From contig NC_064471.1 in the NCBI RefSeq assembly GCF_023343835.1, positions 451,501 through 515,500 on the forward strand: DNA of 64,000 bases, written 5' to 3'. This document shows, one piece after another, positions 49,873 through 60,477 of this stretch. A model generated the notes under the pieces. It did no database searches. It was not told the origin of the DNA and saw only the letters and a program-made list of their open reading frames with translations. The DNA comes from Lagopus muta (lineage: Eukaryota > Chordata > Aves > Galliformes > Phasianidae). Numbering within the stretch: position 1 is the first letter of the stretch; the number at the start of each line of letters is the position of its first letter. The position numbers were made by a program, and so were the translations under genes.

Positions 49873-49999
49873 GAGATCCTTCCTTCTGGTGTTTTGTGGT
49901 GAGCCTAGCATTTATTCTCTCTTGTTATCATAGTCCACTTCGCCTAACTCTCTTGTTTATTTTGTGATTGTAACAACTTGCTATCCATTGATTATACAC
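49873..49999 (+). repeat. LA-family LTR scrap (R-U5 end)
   Basis: Resembles the last ~130 bases of the LA1 LTRs (CTGGAGATC, TTCTGGTG, TGTGATTGTAACA, end TTATACA). Confidence 0.7.
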
Positions 50000-50275
50000 T
50001 GCTCCTGCGCCCTTAAGACTTCCTTCTTGAAGAGCAACCAGCTCTCTTGGACCCCTTTACTTGCTAAGACCGTATGCCAGGGGACTCCCCCTATTAGTCC
50101 CTTGAACAATTTGAAGTCCAAGGTAGCAGTTTTACTATTCTCCCTCCAGGCTCCACCATGAATTGAGAAATCTATCATTTAATGGTCACTCTGTCCAAGA
50201 GAGCCTCCAACCTCCACGCCTCCCACCAGACCTTCCCTGTTTGTGAACAGCAGGTCTAGTGGGGCAACTGATCTT
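50000..50275 (-). mobile_element. CR1 fragment
   Basis: Minus-strand CR1 sequence. Its first ~150 bases duplicate 48809-48960 with differences; the remainder (ACCTCCACGCC, GGTCTAGTGGGGCAACTGA) is CR1 further upstream. A separate copy or a displaced part of the CR1 above. Confidence 0.85.
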
Positions 50276-50279
50276 AAGT

Positions 50280-50888
50280 TTACCGTCTGGAATTAAAGCC
50301 TTCTTCAACTACCTGCCCTGCCACCTTACCCATCATCTTATTTCCAGTTTCCTGTACAGTGTTACCTTTCTGAGGTCCTTTACAATGCGTAATAGCCACG
50401 CTCCTTGGTAGGTTTAAATCATGCTGTTTTCCTTTTGTGTGCATCCTTGCTTTTTCAGATGGTACTACGATGTGTGGTATCCCAAATACATAATTAGCAT
50501 CTGTCCATATAATTAAGGCTCTTGTCCAGGCAGTTATTTCAGCCTTTTGTGGGAAAGTCCCCTCAAGTAATGGTTCTGCTTCGATTACCTTGTCAGTAGC
50601 AGCTACTGCATATCCGGCCTTACAGTTTCCTTGTCTCACAAAACTGCTACTGTTGGTAAACCAGGTGTCTTCTGCGTCTTCTAAAGGTTTGTCCATCAGG
50701 TCGGACTGGCTGGAATATGCCTGCTCTACCAGGATGGCCTGGAATTTCAAGAACCTTTGAGGTGAGAGCCAGTGCCCTCCTTTTACCTCCCATACAGTAG
50801 ACACTGTATGAGATATTAAAACTGTTATTCTTTGGCCTAGCAAAACTTGAGTACTAGTGCAGCCATTGCCTTCAAGCACCCCGTCCAC
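50280..50888 (-). CDS. GR1 RNase H, open fragment
   Basis: 202 residues. The start resembles the RT/RNase H connection of gammaretroviruses (SPQRFLKFQAILVEQ). RNase H follows: TWFTNSSSFVRQGNCKAGYAV, where the first catalytic Asp of the usual TDGSS motif is Asn; QKAEITAWTRAL with the Glu; IIWTDANYVFGI with the second Asp; and SVAITHCKGPQKGN at the end. The frame is open but missing one metal ligand. It sits upstream of a CR1 piece, so it no longer joins integrase. Confidence 0.8.
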   Translation of the reverse strand: MDGVLEGNGCTSTQVLLGQRITVLISHTVSTVWEVKGGHWLSPQRFLKFQAILVEQAYSSQSDLMDKPLEDAEDTWFTNSSSFVRQGNCKAGYAVAATDKVIEAEPLLEGTFPQKAEITAWTRALIIWTDANYVFGIPHIVVPSEKARMHTKGKQHDLNLPRSVAITHCKGPQKGNTVQETGNKMMGKVAGQVVEEGFNSRR

Positions 50889-53760
50889 CCTTTACTCACT
50901 TCATCAAGCTGTTTGGTTGAAGTGTGCCACTGCCCAAGGTTCTGGTAGCCCCAAAGCAGAGGGCATTCATGAGTTCATTCCTGGGAAGGTATGGAGTTCC
51001 TTGGCAGTTTGTGACTCAGGGGTTTGGCAGATGGCTTCTTTCCTGGCAGTCCTTAAGGTTTGAACTCCAGCTGTAATCTCATATCCCAAATACGTCTTTC
51101 TGTTGAGAAACTTGTTAATCATTTAAACAAGAAATTCAGCAAACTCACAGTCCATTGCACACAGTCCTCTTTGTTTCTGTGATGCCCACGTACTGCAGTA
51201 AGGTTCCACTCTGGGATGGAGAAACCCAAGTCTCAGGTTCATTAGTCGACCATCTTTCGAAAAATCATTGAGCTGTTCTCACAACCCTGGGTAACACTGT
51301 TCAGATTAACTGAGTCTTTTCTCCCCATACTGGGGCTTTTCTATTCAAAGGCAAATAACCTTAGGCTTCCTTTGGCCAAACCAGGCAGAAAAGGCATTCT
51401 TCAAGTCCAGAAGGTAAACTCCACTTACTAATTCCTTAACTTGGTTAATAAGGTGTATGGATTTTTCACCACTTAGTGTATACATTCAACTATTCTATTA
51501 CTTGTCCTCAGATCTTGTTCCAAACTATAGCACTTGTTTTCCATTTATTTATCTATTTATTCAGGTTTGGAGTACTGTGTTTGGATTCATATTCAATCAG
51601 TAATCCAAACTCCAAAAATTACCTATTATTTCTTTTATCTTTCTACAGTCACATATCCTCAAAGAGCTCTGCTTTACCCTGACTGGGCTAACTCTTGCTT
51701 TTAACTTAACTGCTGTTTAGGGCTGCATTTTTGAGTCTGCCAGGTATCCCTGATACCCACCCTCCTATGCGTTTCTTATTCATGATTTCTGTAACTTCTG
51801 GGGCTGTAATCTTGTTTTTCCCTGTTTGTGTTAAAGGCAGACTTAAAATTCTCAATCAGTTAATACTGTTTGATCCTTAGCTCCAGTTTTATCTAACTTC
51901 TTGCCAGAGTAACCTGGCATGTACAAGAATTTGTGTATTCCTACTTGTTTTCTCAGTCAATATTTAATTAATCTCAAAAAGTTAGCCTTTTCTTATTGGG
52001 CATTAGCTCCTTCTATTGTTGCAAAATCACCTACAGGTGGCAACTGTATCCATCAAAATGTAAACTTTATCCTGCTCCCCTAGCTGTAATTTAACCAGTG
52101 GATCTGCTAGGGTAAACTTCCCAGATTCCCATCCATCATCTTTGCAACCAGAGACTGTTCCCTCTTTCTCAGTAATTTACACTTTATTTTCATTCCAGAG
52201 GGGTGAAGTCCTCCCTGGGCTCTTCCAGCCCTCCCCCCACCTCTCTCTGAGTGGATCCCTGGGTCCTACAGCCCTACTCTAGTGCTGCAACAGTAACAGC
52301 TGCTGTTATTCTCAATTTCCTTATTATCTCTGTTTCTCAATCAGTTTTTTTTGTTTTTCCTTCATATCACACACCTCTCTTCAGTCCTGACATCCCTGTT
52401 ACACCCTTCTCATCTTTGCCTTCCTCAGCCTGTGTCCATCCCAAACTTTTCACTTTCCAAACTCATCATTACATAAACTACTAGCATCATTTTTCAGCTT
52501 TACCTCCTCTTCTCCAGAGGCTTCCAGTGTTAACACTGGGATTTCCTAGATCTCTGCAGAGGCTATTCTTACTTCCAGTGCCCTGTCCTCTCTACCTCCC
52601 CCTTAACAAGTAACAGCAGTCTCTGTCCCCGGCTCTCTTTCTCTCACACACCAAGTTCTGCTCCCAGGGGAATGGTGTGGGTGTTGCTCTCATGCCAGCG
52701 AAGATGAACTCACTTTATCTTTAACCCTTTTTCCTTTGTTCCACTATTAGTACCTTCAGTTACACTTGCACATACCCCTCAATTCTATACCATTAACAAT
52801 TACACTTATACCATCAAAACAGTTTGTCTCATTCTCTTCGAAGTCCACAAATCAAACCATACAGTTCTTCAGTTTCCATAAACACCCTTAATACCATGTA
52901 ACTTCTCACTAACAATCCACAACGTTTGGTTATAAACACCTCACCACAGAACCAGCACTGATTGACCCACCTCCCTCACACATCTCCTTGCAAGCAGAAT
53001 ACAATATTACATAAATGAGTTGACATTCATTCCCTGAATGGAGCAGGCATCTCTCTATGAATCTATCATCCCCATTCAGAAATTCATACAGAAACATAAA
53101 GACAGACAGAGATCACTGTTATACTCCGCGCTCACACTGCAGCTATGCCATGTCACAGTTCTCAACACATTTGCTCGCAATCACACACAATGCCGGCTTT
53201 ACACTTTAACAAATCAGAGCTCCGGACTCCTTTTGAGTGTTTTGATAACAATTCTCAAATACACGGTACCGAACACTTACAACCAATGGTGACAGCAGTA
53301 ACAATAACTACGATTCTGTTATACCTGTTATATCCACAACAACCCACGTAAACATTAGACAAAACTGGTGTTATCAATCACTTAATAACTAGCGCGCTTA
53401 ATGACTATTGTTTCTTCCTTGCGTACGCCTTATGGGCTTCATTTGTAGGGTTTCCTTTCCAAGGAATTGCCCTGTACCCAGCTTTCTTTGAAGGGTTTCC
53501 CTTCCCAAGGAATTGCCCTTGTACCCAACTTGTGAGCTCACCCACCCAGGGGAGAGCACTCAGGCCCTTTTCTACCCCGTGTAGGACATCTCCGTACACC
53601 TTATGGGTTCCTCTTTCTCCTAAACATACCTGGTCCGCCGACAAATGGTCCTCATCTGCCCCTGCAGTGATTGGATAAGAAAGGAGAATCCTTCTGAAAA
53701 ATCTTGGGGTGCACCAAAGGCATCCCCCCTCTCAGCCGGTCCTGCAGCCGGACAGAGATT
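50889..53760 (-). pseudogene. GR1 decayed leader, gag, protease and RT
   Basis: Base-level matches to GP1 run along it: RT near 51050-51480 and 51480-51720, protease/RT near 51780-52030, and gag before that. Frames are short. A leader frame (53405-53644) contains a twofold ~38-base repeat (CCTTTCCAAGGAATTGCCC). The tandem repeat of GP1 gag is absent here. No complete domain is readable. Confidence 0.55.
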
Positions 53761-54316
53761 GTCCCATCTGGGGTGCCAAATTGAATTACGGAAACAAACT
53801 CTACAACCCAGAGTTAGGTTATAAAGCAGATATGTTTTATTCAGCATTTGGAGCCAAGCTGGGTGCAAGGGGGACAGCTAATCTAAACTTGCACACCGTA
53901 GGACAAAAGCATGGTACAAACATAGGCCGAACTAATACATAATCAGTGTTTTTCCTGGAATTTGTATACATATTCATTACATTTCCAAGAAGCCCTCTTG
54001 CACACGTGCCATCACCAGTGGAGGTCTTCTGATGGTCACTGAATGAAGCCTCATTGTCTTCAACCAAAGTAATCTAATTAGACCTGTTCCTCATGTGATG
54101 CTCTCTTCAAGTTTACAATAGAGTTTCAAGATGTACTTTACTTACCTGGCCTCAAATCCCGCTTAACTGCATTCCTATGCAACGGTTAACCCTTATCTTG
54201 TCCTCTCTTTACTCACATTACTAGGCAATGGTTAATCCTCATTTACTACACATCCTACTTGCTACATTCTTTTATCTTGTCTTCCTTTACAGCAGACCCA
54301 TGTTTCCCCTAACTCA
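53761..54316 (-). repeat. GR1 5' LTR and primer site
   Basis: LTR 53782-54316 (535 bp) starts TGAGTTAGG and ends TTCA on the minus strand, with AATAAA near 53835. Three bases on, TGGCACCCCAGATGGGAC (53778 down to 53761) differs at two positions from the complement of tRNA-Arg(CCT), a tentative primer assignment. Confidence 0.75.
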
Positions 54317-54390
54317 AAGTCACAGAATTCAGAGACCAGCAGCCTAAGGCGGAAACCCAAACCATAGAATCACTACAGGAATTAGTTAAG
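54317..54390 (+). pseudogene. EN3: scrap of ENS-1-like gag
   Basis: Matches EN2 gag near 35530-35600 (ACCATAGAAxCACTACAGGA). LA3 begins at 54391 inside it and GR1 ends before it. Confidence 0.7.
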
Positions 54391-54705
54391 TGTATAAATA
54401 AGATATTATAACGACAATAAAATCAAGAGAATTAGACAAAGTAAACAACGATCACAAAAGAGAATAAGTGGAAGAGCTTACCCTTCAACTGAGCTTACCA
54501 GAAAACACCAAAAGAGATGATCTCCAGAAGAGATCCTTCCCCTCTCGTAGCCAGCTCTTAAATAGGTCCAGGAGGGGTGGAGCCTGGCTTCCCCCCTTCC
54601 AGCAGCACAGGTGAATTGCCTTCACCTGTGCTCCTCTGGCTGACTCATGGCTCGCCTCAGGTGATTAATCAGAGGTTCAGGCCATGACTCAGCAGTTCCC
54701 ATACA
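54391..54705 (-). repeat. LA3 3' LTR (315 bp)
   Basis: Same LTR as LA1/LA2, shortened by about 40 bases, with TGAGTCA and E-box inverted repeat. Inverted polypurine tract from 54706. Confidence 0.9.
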
Positions 54706-55038
54706 CTCCACCCCTTCACGGCGTGAACCAATGATCAGGTTAACAAAAGGGTAAGCTTTCCCTAATACAGAGATCCGGTATATCACGACGCTTATACAAT
54801 TTTATCGCGACGTGTGTTGGTACAGTTCAAGACAAGTGATGATTAGTGGATGTCTATATTCTTCTATGGGCCAGTGCTCGATGATGTGACTGCAGGCATG
54901 AGGTCCTGAGGTGCAGGTCCGTTCCATGTTCCGTCAGTCCCATGCAAAACATCACCGGCTGTTGTACGTGATCTGACAGCAACACTGGAACGCTTGATGG
55001 CATTTTGTTCCTTCCGGTGGTCCTGAAGGCTCACAGAC

Positions 55039-55855
55039 TCACGGTGAGTAATACAGATGTTTTACAGGTACCAGGAGGGGAAGGTCTGCTCTCCAGGGCA
55101 AGATACAGGCCGTATTTCTGTCTTGGGTCAACACTTCCGCTTGTACTGGGGCACGTCCTGGCCGCCTGTACCACACCTTTTGGCCGGACATCTGCGGCTG
55201 CATAACGATATCAGGCACCAAAGGAGGTGTCCTGATCTGCCACAGGGACACGATGGGGGTCCCTTTAGCAATAAAGATCGGAGTGTTGACCACAATATCA
55301 GTAGGCCATGTACCTATTACTGGAGGGACAACTGAGCCTCCCACCTCCAGTAGTCTCCCCCAAGGTGCAAGTAGGCCACACCACTTGGGTCCTACCTGCA
55401 CCTTCCAGGGCCATTTTATTTTATGGGTACCCGGCTCTAAATTTCCAGGGGCAGGGAGCAGAAGATTATTTTCATTACCAATCTGGGGTCTTACCTGATG
55501 ATCAGTGCCCGTAATTTGGATCCTAAGCAGGGATAGGCCTGCAGTAGCCCACTTGCAGTGTCGACGCAGGTCAGGGCGTATCTTGCCCCTTCGGAACAAG
55601 GAAGGGGCCCGATGTAATCGACCTGCCATCGCTGGAGAGGATTGTGTCCCCTAGCAAGATGGGCTGTTGTTTCGGGCAACGATCTCAGTCTCATCTTGGA
55701 GCAAGCGTCGCAATCCTGGCATGCCTGGACGATATCAGATAGTTGTATGGGCAGACCCCATGCTTTAGCAGCTGCCCACATTGTCTTTTGTCCAGCACGC
55801 CGTAGCTTCTGATGTAACCAGCGGGCGATGTTATCAGATGGTGAATTCTCAATCC
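55039..55855 (-). pseudogene. LA3 integrase with catalytic core deleted, plus C-terminal domain
   Basis: The zinc-binding region (55491-55781, CQDCDACSKM) and the first core strand (WQVDYIGPLP) are present. The sequence then jumps about 360 bases relative to LA2, removing the second Asp and the Glu, into the C-terminal domain (55039-55500: KWCGLLAPWGRLLEVGG ... IAKGTPIVSL). No integration activity is possible. Confidence 0.85.
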
Positions 55856-55856
55856 A

Positions 55857-56763
55857 TCAAACTCGGGCCAGTGTGTCGGTTTCATCGTTTCCCGGTGACT
55901 GTAGGGGCTGATGACCAGAAACATGGTAGACACGTACAGTCCTGTGTTTGACCGTATTCCATATATCTAACCACATGTCTTTGCCCCAGATCGGTCGGGC
56001 GTGGATAGTCCATTCCTGGGTGGCCCGCTGTGCAATCCAAAGAGAGAGCCCCCGGTACACAGCCCAACTATCTGTGCAGATGTTCAGGCTACCATCACCG
56101 GGTTCCTTGGTTATAACCACCCACACGGCTCGCAGTTCTGCCCATTGGCTGCTCTGACCATCCCCCTCATCGAACCAGATTGTCTCGGTGGAAGGATGGT
56201 ATGCTATTGCTCTCCACTTGCTCGGGTTGCCCTTGCTGGACACATCTGTGTACCAGGCATCTTAAGGGATAGGATATTTTCCCTCCTGAACGGGACTCTT
56301 CTCTGGTGGAGCGACCAGTATTTCTTTTGGTGCATCACTGTGATACGTAACTGGGCCTAGGATCTTCTGGAGTTCTTCTTACAAGGGTGATGAAGACAGA
56401 CTGCTCCTTTGGCTGAGGTAGGCGACCCGTCGTGCCACTGTTTGTGCTTGGGCCACCCCTGTCTTAGGAAGGTGGGTCAGATCTTTCACCCACCCCCGAA
56501 TTGGCAGAGTGGTCTTGACTATAACTGCAGCTGTTTGAGTTATTGGCTCTACTGCCTGTAATGCCGAATAGGCAGCCAATAACTGTTTTTCAGTCATACT
56601 GTATCTTTCTTCTGCTCCGTGCCAAACCTGATACCAGAAACCAATGGGGGTCCGAACAGAGCTCTGGCGTTGCCACAGGCCCCAACCAAAGCCGTCTTGA
56701 GTAACATGAACGTCCAATTCGGCTGGGAGGGTAGGATCGAATATACCCAAGGCCTGAGCTTGT
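55857..56763 (-). pseudogene. LA3 RNase H and RT connection
   Basis: RNase H 55857-56243 (QWAELRAVWVVI, CTDSWAVYRG, VSGHQPLQSP) and connection 56379-56750 (WYQVWHGAEERYSMTEKQLL), with a frame break near 56260-56380. Collinear with LA1 9240-10147. Confidence 0.85.
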
Positions 56764-57996
56764 TTAACTGCCAGTTTCGCTTGTTGGAAAGCATCCTGTT
56801 CGGTTTTCCCCCAGTCCCATAGCTGCCCCTTTTTTTGTGAGTCTGTATAGTGGCCTTAGCAGCTGCGCTAGGTGAGGTATAAAGGAACGCCAGTAACCCA
56901 ATATACCTAGAAACTCTTGCAGCTGCTTTGATGTTGTAGGGACTGGGAAGTCCTGAACCTTATCTATGACAGCACTGGGTAGCACTTTGGTCTTTCCTGA
57001 CCAAACCACCCCCAGGAATTTTACGGACAGGCCTGGACCTTGCACCTTTTGGGGATTTATAGCCCATCCCCTCTGTTGTAAATAGGCGGTTAATGAATCT
57101 GCTGCCTGTCCTACTGCCTCCAGTGAGTCGGATGCCAACAGGAGATCATCAATATAATGATATAGGTTAACATCATCAGGTTTTGTCCACTCAGCCAGGT
57201 CACGTGCCACTAGATTGTGACAATACGTTGGTGAATGCACGTACCCCTGTGGCAGGACCTGAAAGGTCCACTGCCTGCCTCCCCACATAAACGCAAACTG
57301 ATCTTGCGCTTCTTCAGCAATTGGAATACTGAAGAATGCATTTCCTAGATCTAGGACACAATGATAGGTTTTTATCTCCCTACTCAATGTGTCCATTAGG
57401 AAGGAAACATTGGGTACGGCCGCATGAATAGGCGGCGTGACCTTATTTAATTCTCTGTAATCTACTGTCATCCTCCATGTGCCATCCGACTTTCGCACTG
57501 GCCATATGGGGGAGTTACACGGGCTGTGTGCAGGTCTTATAATGCCTACTTTTTCTAATTCCTGCACTGTTCTCGATATTTCATCTTGCCCACCCGGGAG
57601 TCTATACTGACTAACATTAGTAATCCGGCACGGTTTCAGCAGGCAAACAGGCTCATGTTTCGCATGGCCTCTTAATATCGCCTGCACCAGCTGGATACTG
57701 ATACATCTTTGTTGAAGTCTGAACTCTCCCACAGTTGTTTGGAGAGCCAGACCCCATAGAATATCTATGCCTAGGATGTATTCTTGGACTGGGGCAATAG
57801 ACACCTTGTACTCCCGGGGTGGGAGACGCCCAACCCCCAATTTTAACCATGTTTGGGTGACAGGAATAGTCTGTCCCCCAAAACCACCAATCATCACTCT
57901 GTCGCCATCAAATTTTCCAGGATCTCCATAGATAATTGATGTTTCTGCTCCTGTGTCTACCAATGCCATCACTCTCTGAATATTTTTTCGGGACCT
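56764..57996 (-). CDS. LA3 protease-RT, continuous open frame
   Basis: Protease with VDTGAETSII and ILGIDILWG flows directly into RT (TVDYRELNKVTPP, LPQGYVHSPTYCHN, YHYIDDLLLAS, thumb) without the TGA of LA1/LA2. The frame is open on to 58143, but those last ~50 residues are antisense of the AV1 LTR and not part of the protein family. It ends at a frameshift in the connection domain. Catalytic residues of both enzymes are present. Confidence 0.88.
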   Translation of the reverse strand, partial: RSRKNIQRVMALVDTGAETSIIYGDPGKFDGDRVMIGGFGGQTIPVTQTWLKLGVGRLPPREYKVSIAPVQEYILGIDILWGLALQTTVGEFRLQQRCISIQLVQAILRGHAKHEPVCLLKPCRITNVSQYRLPGGQDEISRTVQELEKVGIIRPAHSPCNSPIWPVRKSDGTWRMTVDYRELNKVTPPIHAAVPNVSFLMDTLSREIKTYHCVLDLGNAFFSIPIAEEAQDQFAFMWGGRQWTFQVLPQGYVHSPTYCHNLVARDLAEWTKPDDVNLYHYIDDLLLASDSLEAVGQAADSLTAYLQQRGWAINPQKVQGPGLSVKFLGVVWSGKTKVLPSAVIDKVQDFPVPTTSKQLQEFLGILGYWRSFIPHLAQLLRPLYRLTKKGAAMGLGENRTGCFPTSETGS

Positions 57997-58320
57997 GTAG
58001 TTAGCTGAATGGGCTGGGGCAGTCGCCAGGGTCGCCAGGGGCCCCTCGGCCCCTGGGAAACCATGGCAACAAATGACCTGAAGATAAGAGAGAAGAACAG
58101 GATAGACCAAATAAGGAAGAAACAAGACATGCCACATGTCCATTGGTCAGGTAGTAGCCCTAAGGCATGGGGAAAGTTTTAAGAAGGGTGTGCTCCTTGC
58201 AATTAGGGCCATTTTGCCGCTCACCATATTGGTGTCATGAAAAGCGCGCGAAACTGACAGGGGCTGTTGGAACACTTTCACAAGGAGACTTCAGTCAGGG
58301 TCGCCGAAACAAAGGCGACA
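57997..58320 (+). repeat. AV1 5' LTR (alpharetrovirus type)
   Basis: Starts TGTAGTTAG and ends GCGACA just before a primer site. The segment CCATTTTGCCGCTCACCATATTGGTGT (58211-58236) is the well-known R region of avian leukosis-type LTRs with few changes. The polyadenylation signal expected just before it reads AATTAGG, so it is damaged. Confidence 0.8.
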
Positions 58321-58322
58321 AA

Positions 58323-58340
58323 TGGTGCCCCGTGTGAGGA
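58323..58340 (+). other. AV1 primer-binding site, tRNA-Met (elongator)
   Basis: TGGTGCCCCGTGTGAGGA matches the complement of an elongator tRNA-Met 3' end, recalled from memory, two bases after the LTR. Standard alpharetroviruses use tRNA-Trp, so this lineage differs. Confidence 0.75.
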
Positions 58341-58511
58341 AGTCTCACCTGTGGAAGTGTGACAGCCGGCTGTGGGACGGACGCAGGAGCCTGCCGTGGT
58401 AAGGCGGCGGAGGAGCTGGAGGGGCTGATCCCCTGGGGCTAAAAGCAGCGCTGGTAGCTGGTAGAAGCAGCTGGTGGAAGGTCGCGGAGGGTTTGATTTC
58501 CCTGGGCGACG

Positions 58512-60206
58512 ATGGAATCTGTCATTAAGGTATTATATCAAGTTTGTAAAACGTACTGCGGGAAAACCTCCCCTTCTAAGAAGGAGGTGGCCACCGTTCT
58601 TTCTTTTCTTGTAAAGGAGGGACTTCTTTCTTTTCCTTATGAGATTTATGACTCCAGCAAGTGGGACTCTTTGATATTAGCGCTCGCTCAGAGAGCTATG
58701 TTGTCCCAAGGGGCGTCGGTGCTTAAATTTTGGGGTCCGATTCGGGGGGCTTTGAAGGCAGCGAGGGAAGAAAAGACTGCCAAAAACCTTGCCAGAGATC
58801 TGTTGGGTTTGGATCCGGGCGGGGGGGGGTCACCGCGGCCGGGAGACTCTAACCCCTTCAAGGATCTGCCCCAAGACAAGATGGCACCAGACGCACCGAC
58901 CTTGCCAGAAACACCAACACCGGAAAAGAAGGAGGAAGAGTCGCCATCATCTCCGACGGCTCCGCCCCCGTATCCTCTCCAGTACCCCTCTTTGCATGGC
59001 TTTCGTCAGGGGGAGGATCCTACACGGGTAGGGGTAGGGGTAGGGGCAGGGGCCGAGGTATTGCTGGCTGCGGCTCCGCCCTCAGGGGCCGAGCGATTGA
59101 TGGTTGCGGCTCTGCCCCTGCCACCCGTTCCGCCCTCCCAAATGCCCTCCCAAACGGCCAGGGTCCCAGCTAACTTGGGGAAAGGGGCCTTATTTATCGA
59201 TTGGGGCCGGGTAAGGGAGGAGATGAGAGCAGCGGAGCTCTTGGATGATTATAAGACATTCCCTGTAGAGATCAGGGGACAGGGACCTGTTTGGATTCCT
59301 TTAGACCCAAGGGCAGTAACTCACCTCGCTGAGACAATAGGGAAGAAGGGTTTACGATCGCCCGCTACACTTTTTGCACTGGAGGCAATTATGGTGCCGG
59401 GACCTTTGCTCCCATACGATATAGAGGGCCTCATGCAGGTGATACTTGAGCCAGTGCAGTATATGTTGTGGAAGGAAGAGTGGTTGGCACAGCTCAGGGC
59501 TGTAGTCGCAGCAGCGACATGTAACCCACAACACCCAGCAAATGGTAGGGAACTTGGAAAGGTAACTAATCTGACACGGTTGTTAGGGTATGGGGAAGGG
59601 ATGATAGGTTCCCCTGAAGGCCAGTTCAGACGCCTTCGCCCAGGAGAGCTGATGGCGGCCACAGAAGCAGCTCTGACAGCCTTCAGAAGGTTCTCCAGGA
59701 CAGCTGAACCTTCTGCTCCCTGGGCAGAGGTAGCCCAGGGTCCATCTGAGTCATTCTCGGATTTTGCCAGTCGATTGATTCGGGCAGTAGAAGGCTCAGA
59801 TCTGCCAAAGATTGCCCATAATGCAGTAATCATGGATTGTCTTAAACAGAAATCACACAAAAATGTTAAGGATCTTATTCGAGCCGCTCCCGACGACCTC
59901 AGTACTCCGGGAGATATCATTAGGTATGTACTAGAGAAACAGAGAACAACGCCCCTCACCAATGAGGGATTAGCAGCAGCGTTAGTAGCGGCGATGGCCA
60001 TGAGGGAGGATCAGAGTAGGGGACCATGTTTTAAGTGCGGACAGTTTGGTCATTTCAGAGCCCAATGCCGAGCCCCTGGGAGACAGAAAGGGGAAGCAGG
60101 GCCAGACCAGACTTGCCAAGCCTGCGGGAGATCAGGGCACTCCGCACGCCAATGTCGGAAGTTTGTCATAGTGCCGCAGGGAAACGAGGATGGGAGGGTG
60201 CCTTAG
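58512..60206 (+). CDS. gag: AV1 Gag, intact alpharetrovirus-like polyprotein
   Basis: 564 residues. Matrix with TYCGKTSPSKKE near the N terminus and ALKAAREEK; late-assembly motif PPPY at 151-154; a Gly/Val-Ala-rich spacer; capsid from about residue 230 (DWGRVREEM) with the major homology region QGPSESFSDFASRL near 412; nucleocapsid with two zinc knuckles (CFKCGQFGHFRAQC at 506-519 and CQACGRSGHSARQC at 535-548). All canonical residues are present. It ends at TAG after the knuckles; protease, which in alpharetroviruses continues in the gag frame, is here in the -1 frame and decayed. ATG follows a ~170-base leader. Like other endogenous copies it may still assemble particles; that is inference. 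Confidence 0.92.
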   Translation: MESVIKVLYQVCKTYCGKTSPSKKEVATVLSFLVKEGLLSFPYEIYDSSKWDSLILALAQRAMLSQGASVLKFWGPIRGALKAAREEKTAKNLARDLLGLDPGGGGSPRPGDSNPFKDLPQDKMAPDAPTLPETPTPEKKEEESPSSPTAPPPYPLQYPSLHGFRQGEDPTRVGVGVGAGAEVLLAAAPPSGAERLMVAALPLPPVPPSQMPSQTARVPANLGKGALFIDWGRVREEMRAAELLDDYKTFPVEIRGQGPVWIPLDPRAVTHLAETIGKKGLRSPATLFALEAIMVPGPLLPYDIEGLMQVILEPVQYMLWKEEWLAQLRAVVAAATCNPQHPANGRELGKVTNLTRLLGYGEGMIGSPEGQFRRLRPGELMAATEAALTAFRRFSRTAEPSAPWAEVAQGPSESFSDFASRLIRAVEGSDLPKIAHNAVIMDCLKQKSHKNVKDLIRAAPDDLSTPGDIIRYVLEKQRTTPLTNEGLAAALVAAMAMREDQSRGPCFKCGQFGHFRAQCRAPGRQKGEAGPDQTCQACGRSGHSARQCRKFVIVPQGNEDGRVP

Positions 60207-60460
60207 GCCCAGGGCCCCTCCCCCGGAACACCAAATGGGCCAGACAATGCGGCTCTGCCTACCCAAGGTCGGGGTCCCGTACCTCAGTAAGCCCCTCGCC
60301 CACAGTGGCGTTAACCATGGGAATGGGAGAGCGCCCCTTGGGCAGGATCATGCTTACTTGTGCGGGGAGCATACTTTCTTGCAGGTCCCTTGAGGAAGAG
60401 AACACCGTAAATATGCCCTCAGCTATGACTACTAACATCTCGTCAGCAACTTTGGCATCC
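60207..60460 (+). pseudogene. AV1 protease remnant
   Basis: In the frame of 60035-60505, VALTMGMGERPLGRIML resembles the start of an alpharetroviral protease. The active-site Asp motif cannot be found and the frame ends soon. No pol follows. Confidence 0.5.
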
Positions 60461-60477
60461 CACTTCACCCCCCCCCC

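Larger units (their letters stand above)
43964..54316 (-). mobile_element. GR1: gammaretrovirus-like provirus on the minus strand, heavily interrupted
   Basis: 5' LTR 53782-54316, primer site ~53761-53778, decayed gag-pro-RT 50889-53760, RNase H 50280-50888, integrase ~46480-46745, env start ~45900-46440, env tail and polypurine tract 44358-44640, truncated 3' LTR 43964-44357. Inside it lie two CR1 pieces, an LK3-type LTR, an LA LTR scrap, an extra RT and an extra RNase H fragment, and the SH2 gene on the opposite strand. Confidence 0.7.
54391..57996 (-). mobile_element. LA3: 3' half of an LA-family provirus
   Basis: 3' LTR 54391-54705, C-terminal domain, deleted integrase, RNase H, RT and protease; it stops at 57996, where the AV1 LTR begins. 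Gag, primer site and 5' LTR are missing. Unlike LA1 and LA2 it has a normal DTGA protease motif and no stop between protease and RT, so it represents an earlier or separate subfamily. Confidence 0.85.

Noticed and set aside
57990..58143. First ~50 residues of the 459-codon minus-strand frame ending at 56764
   Set aside because: These residues are antisense of the AV1 LTR; protease homology starts only at 57996.
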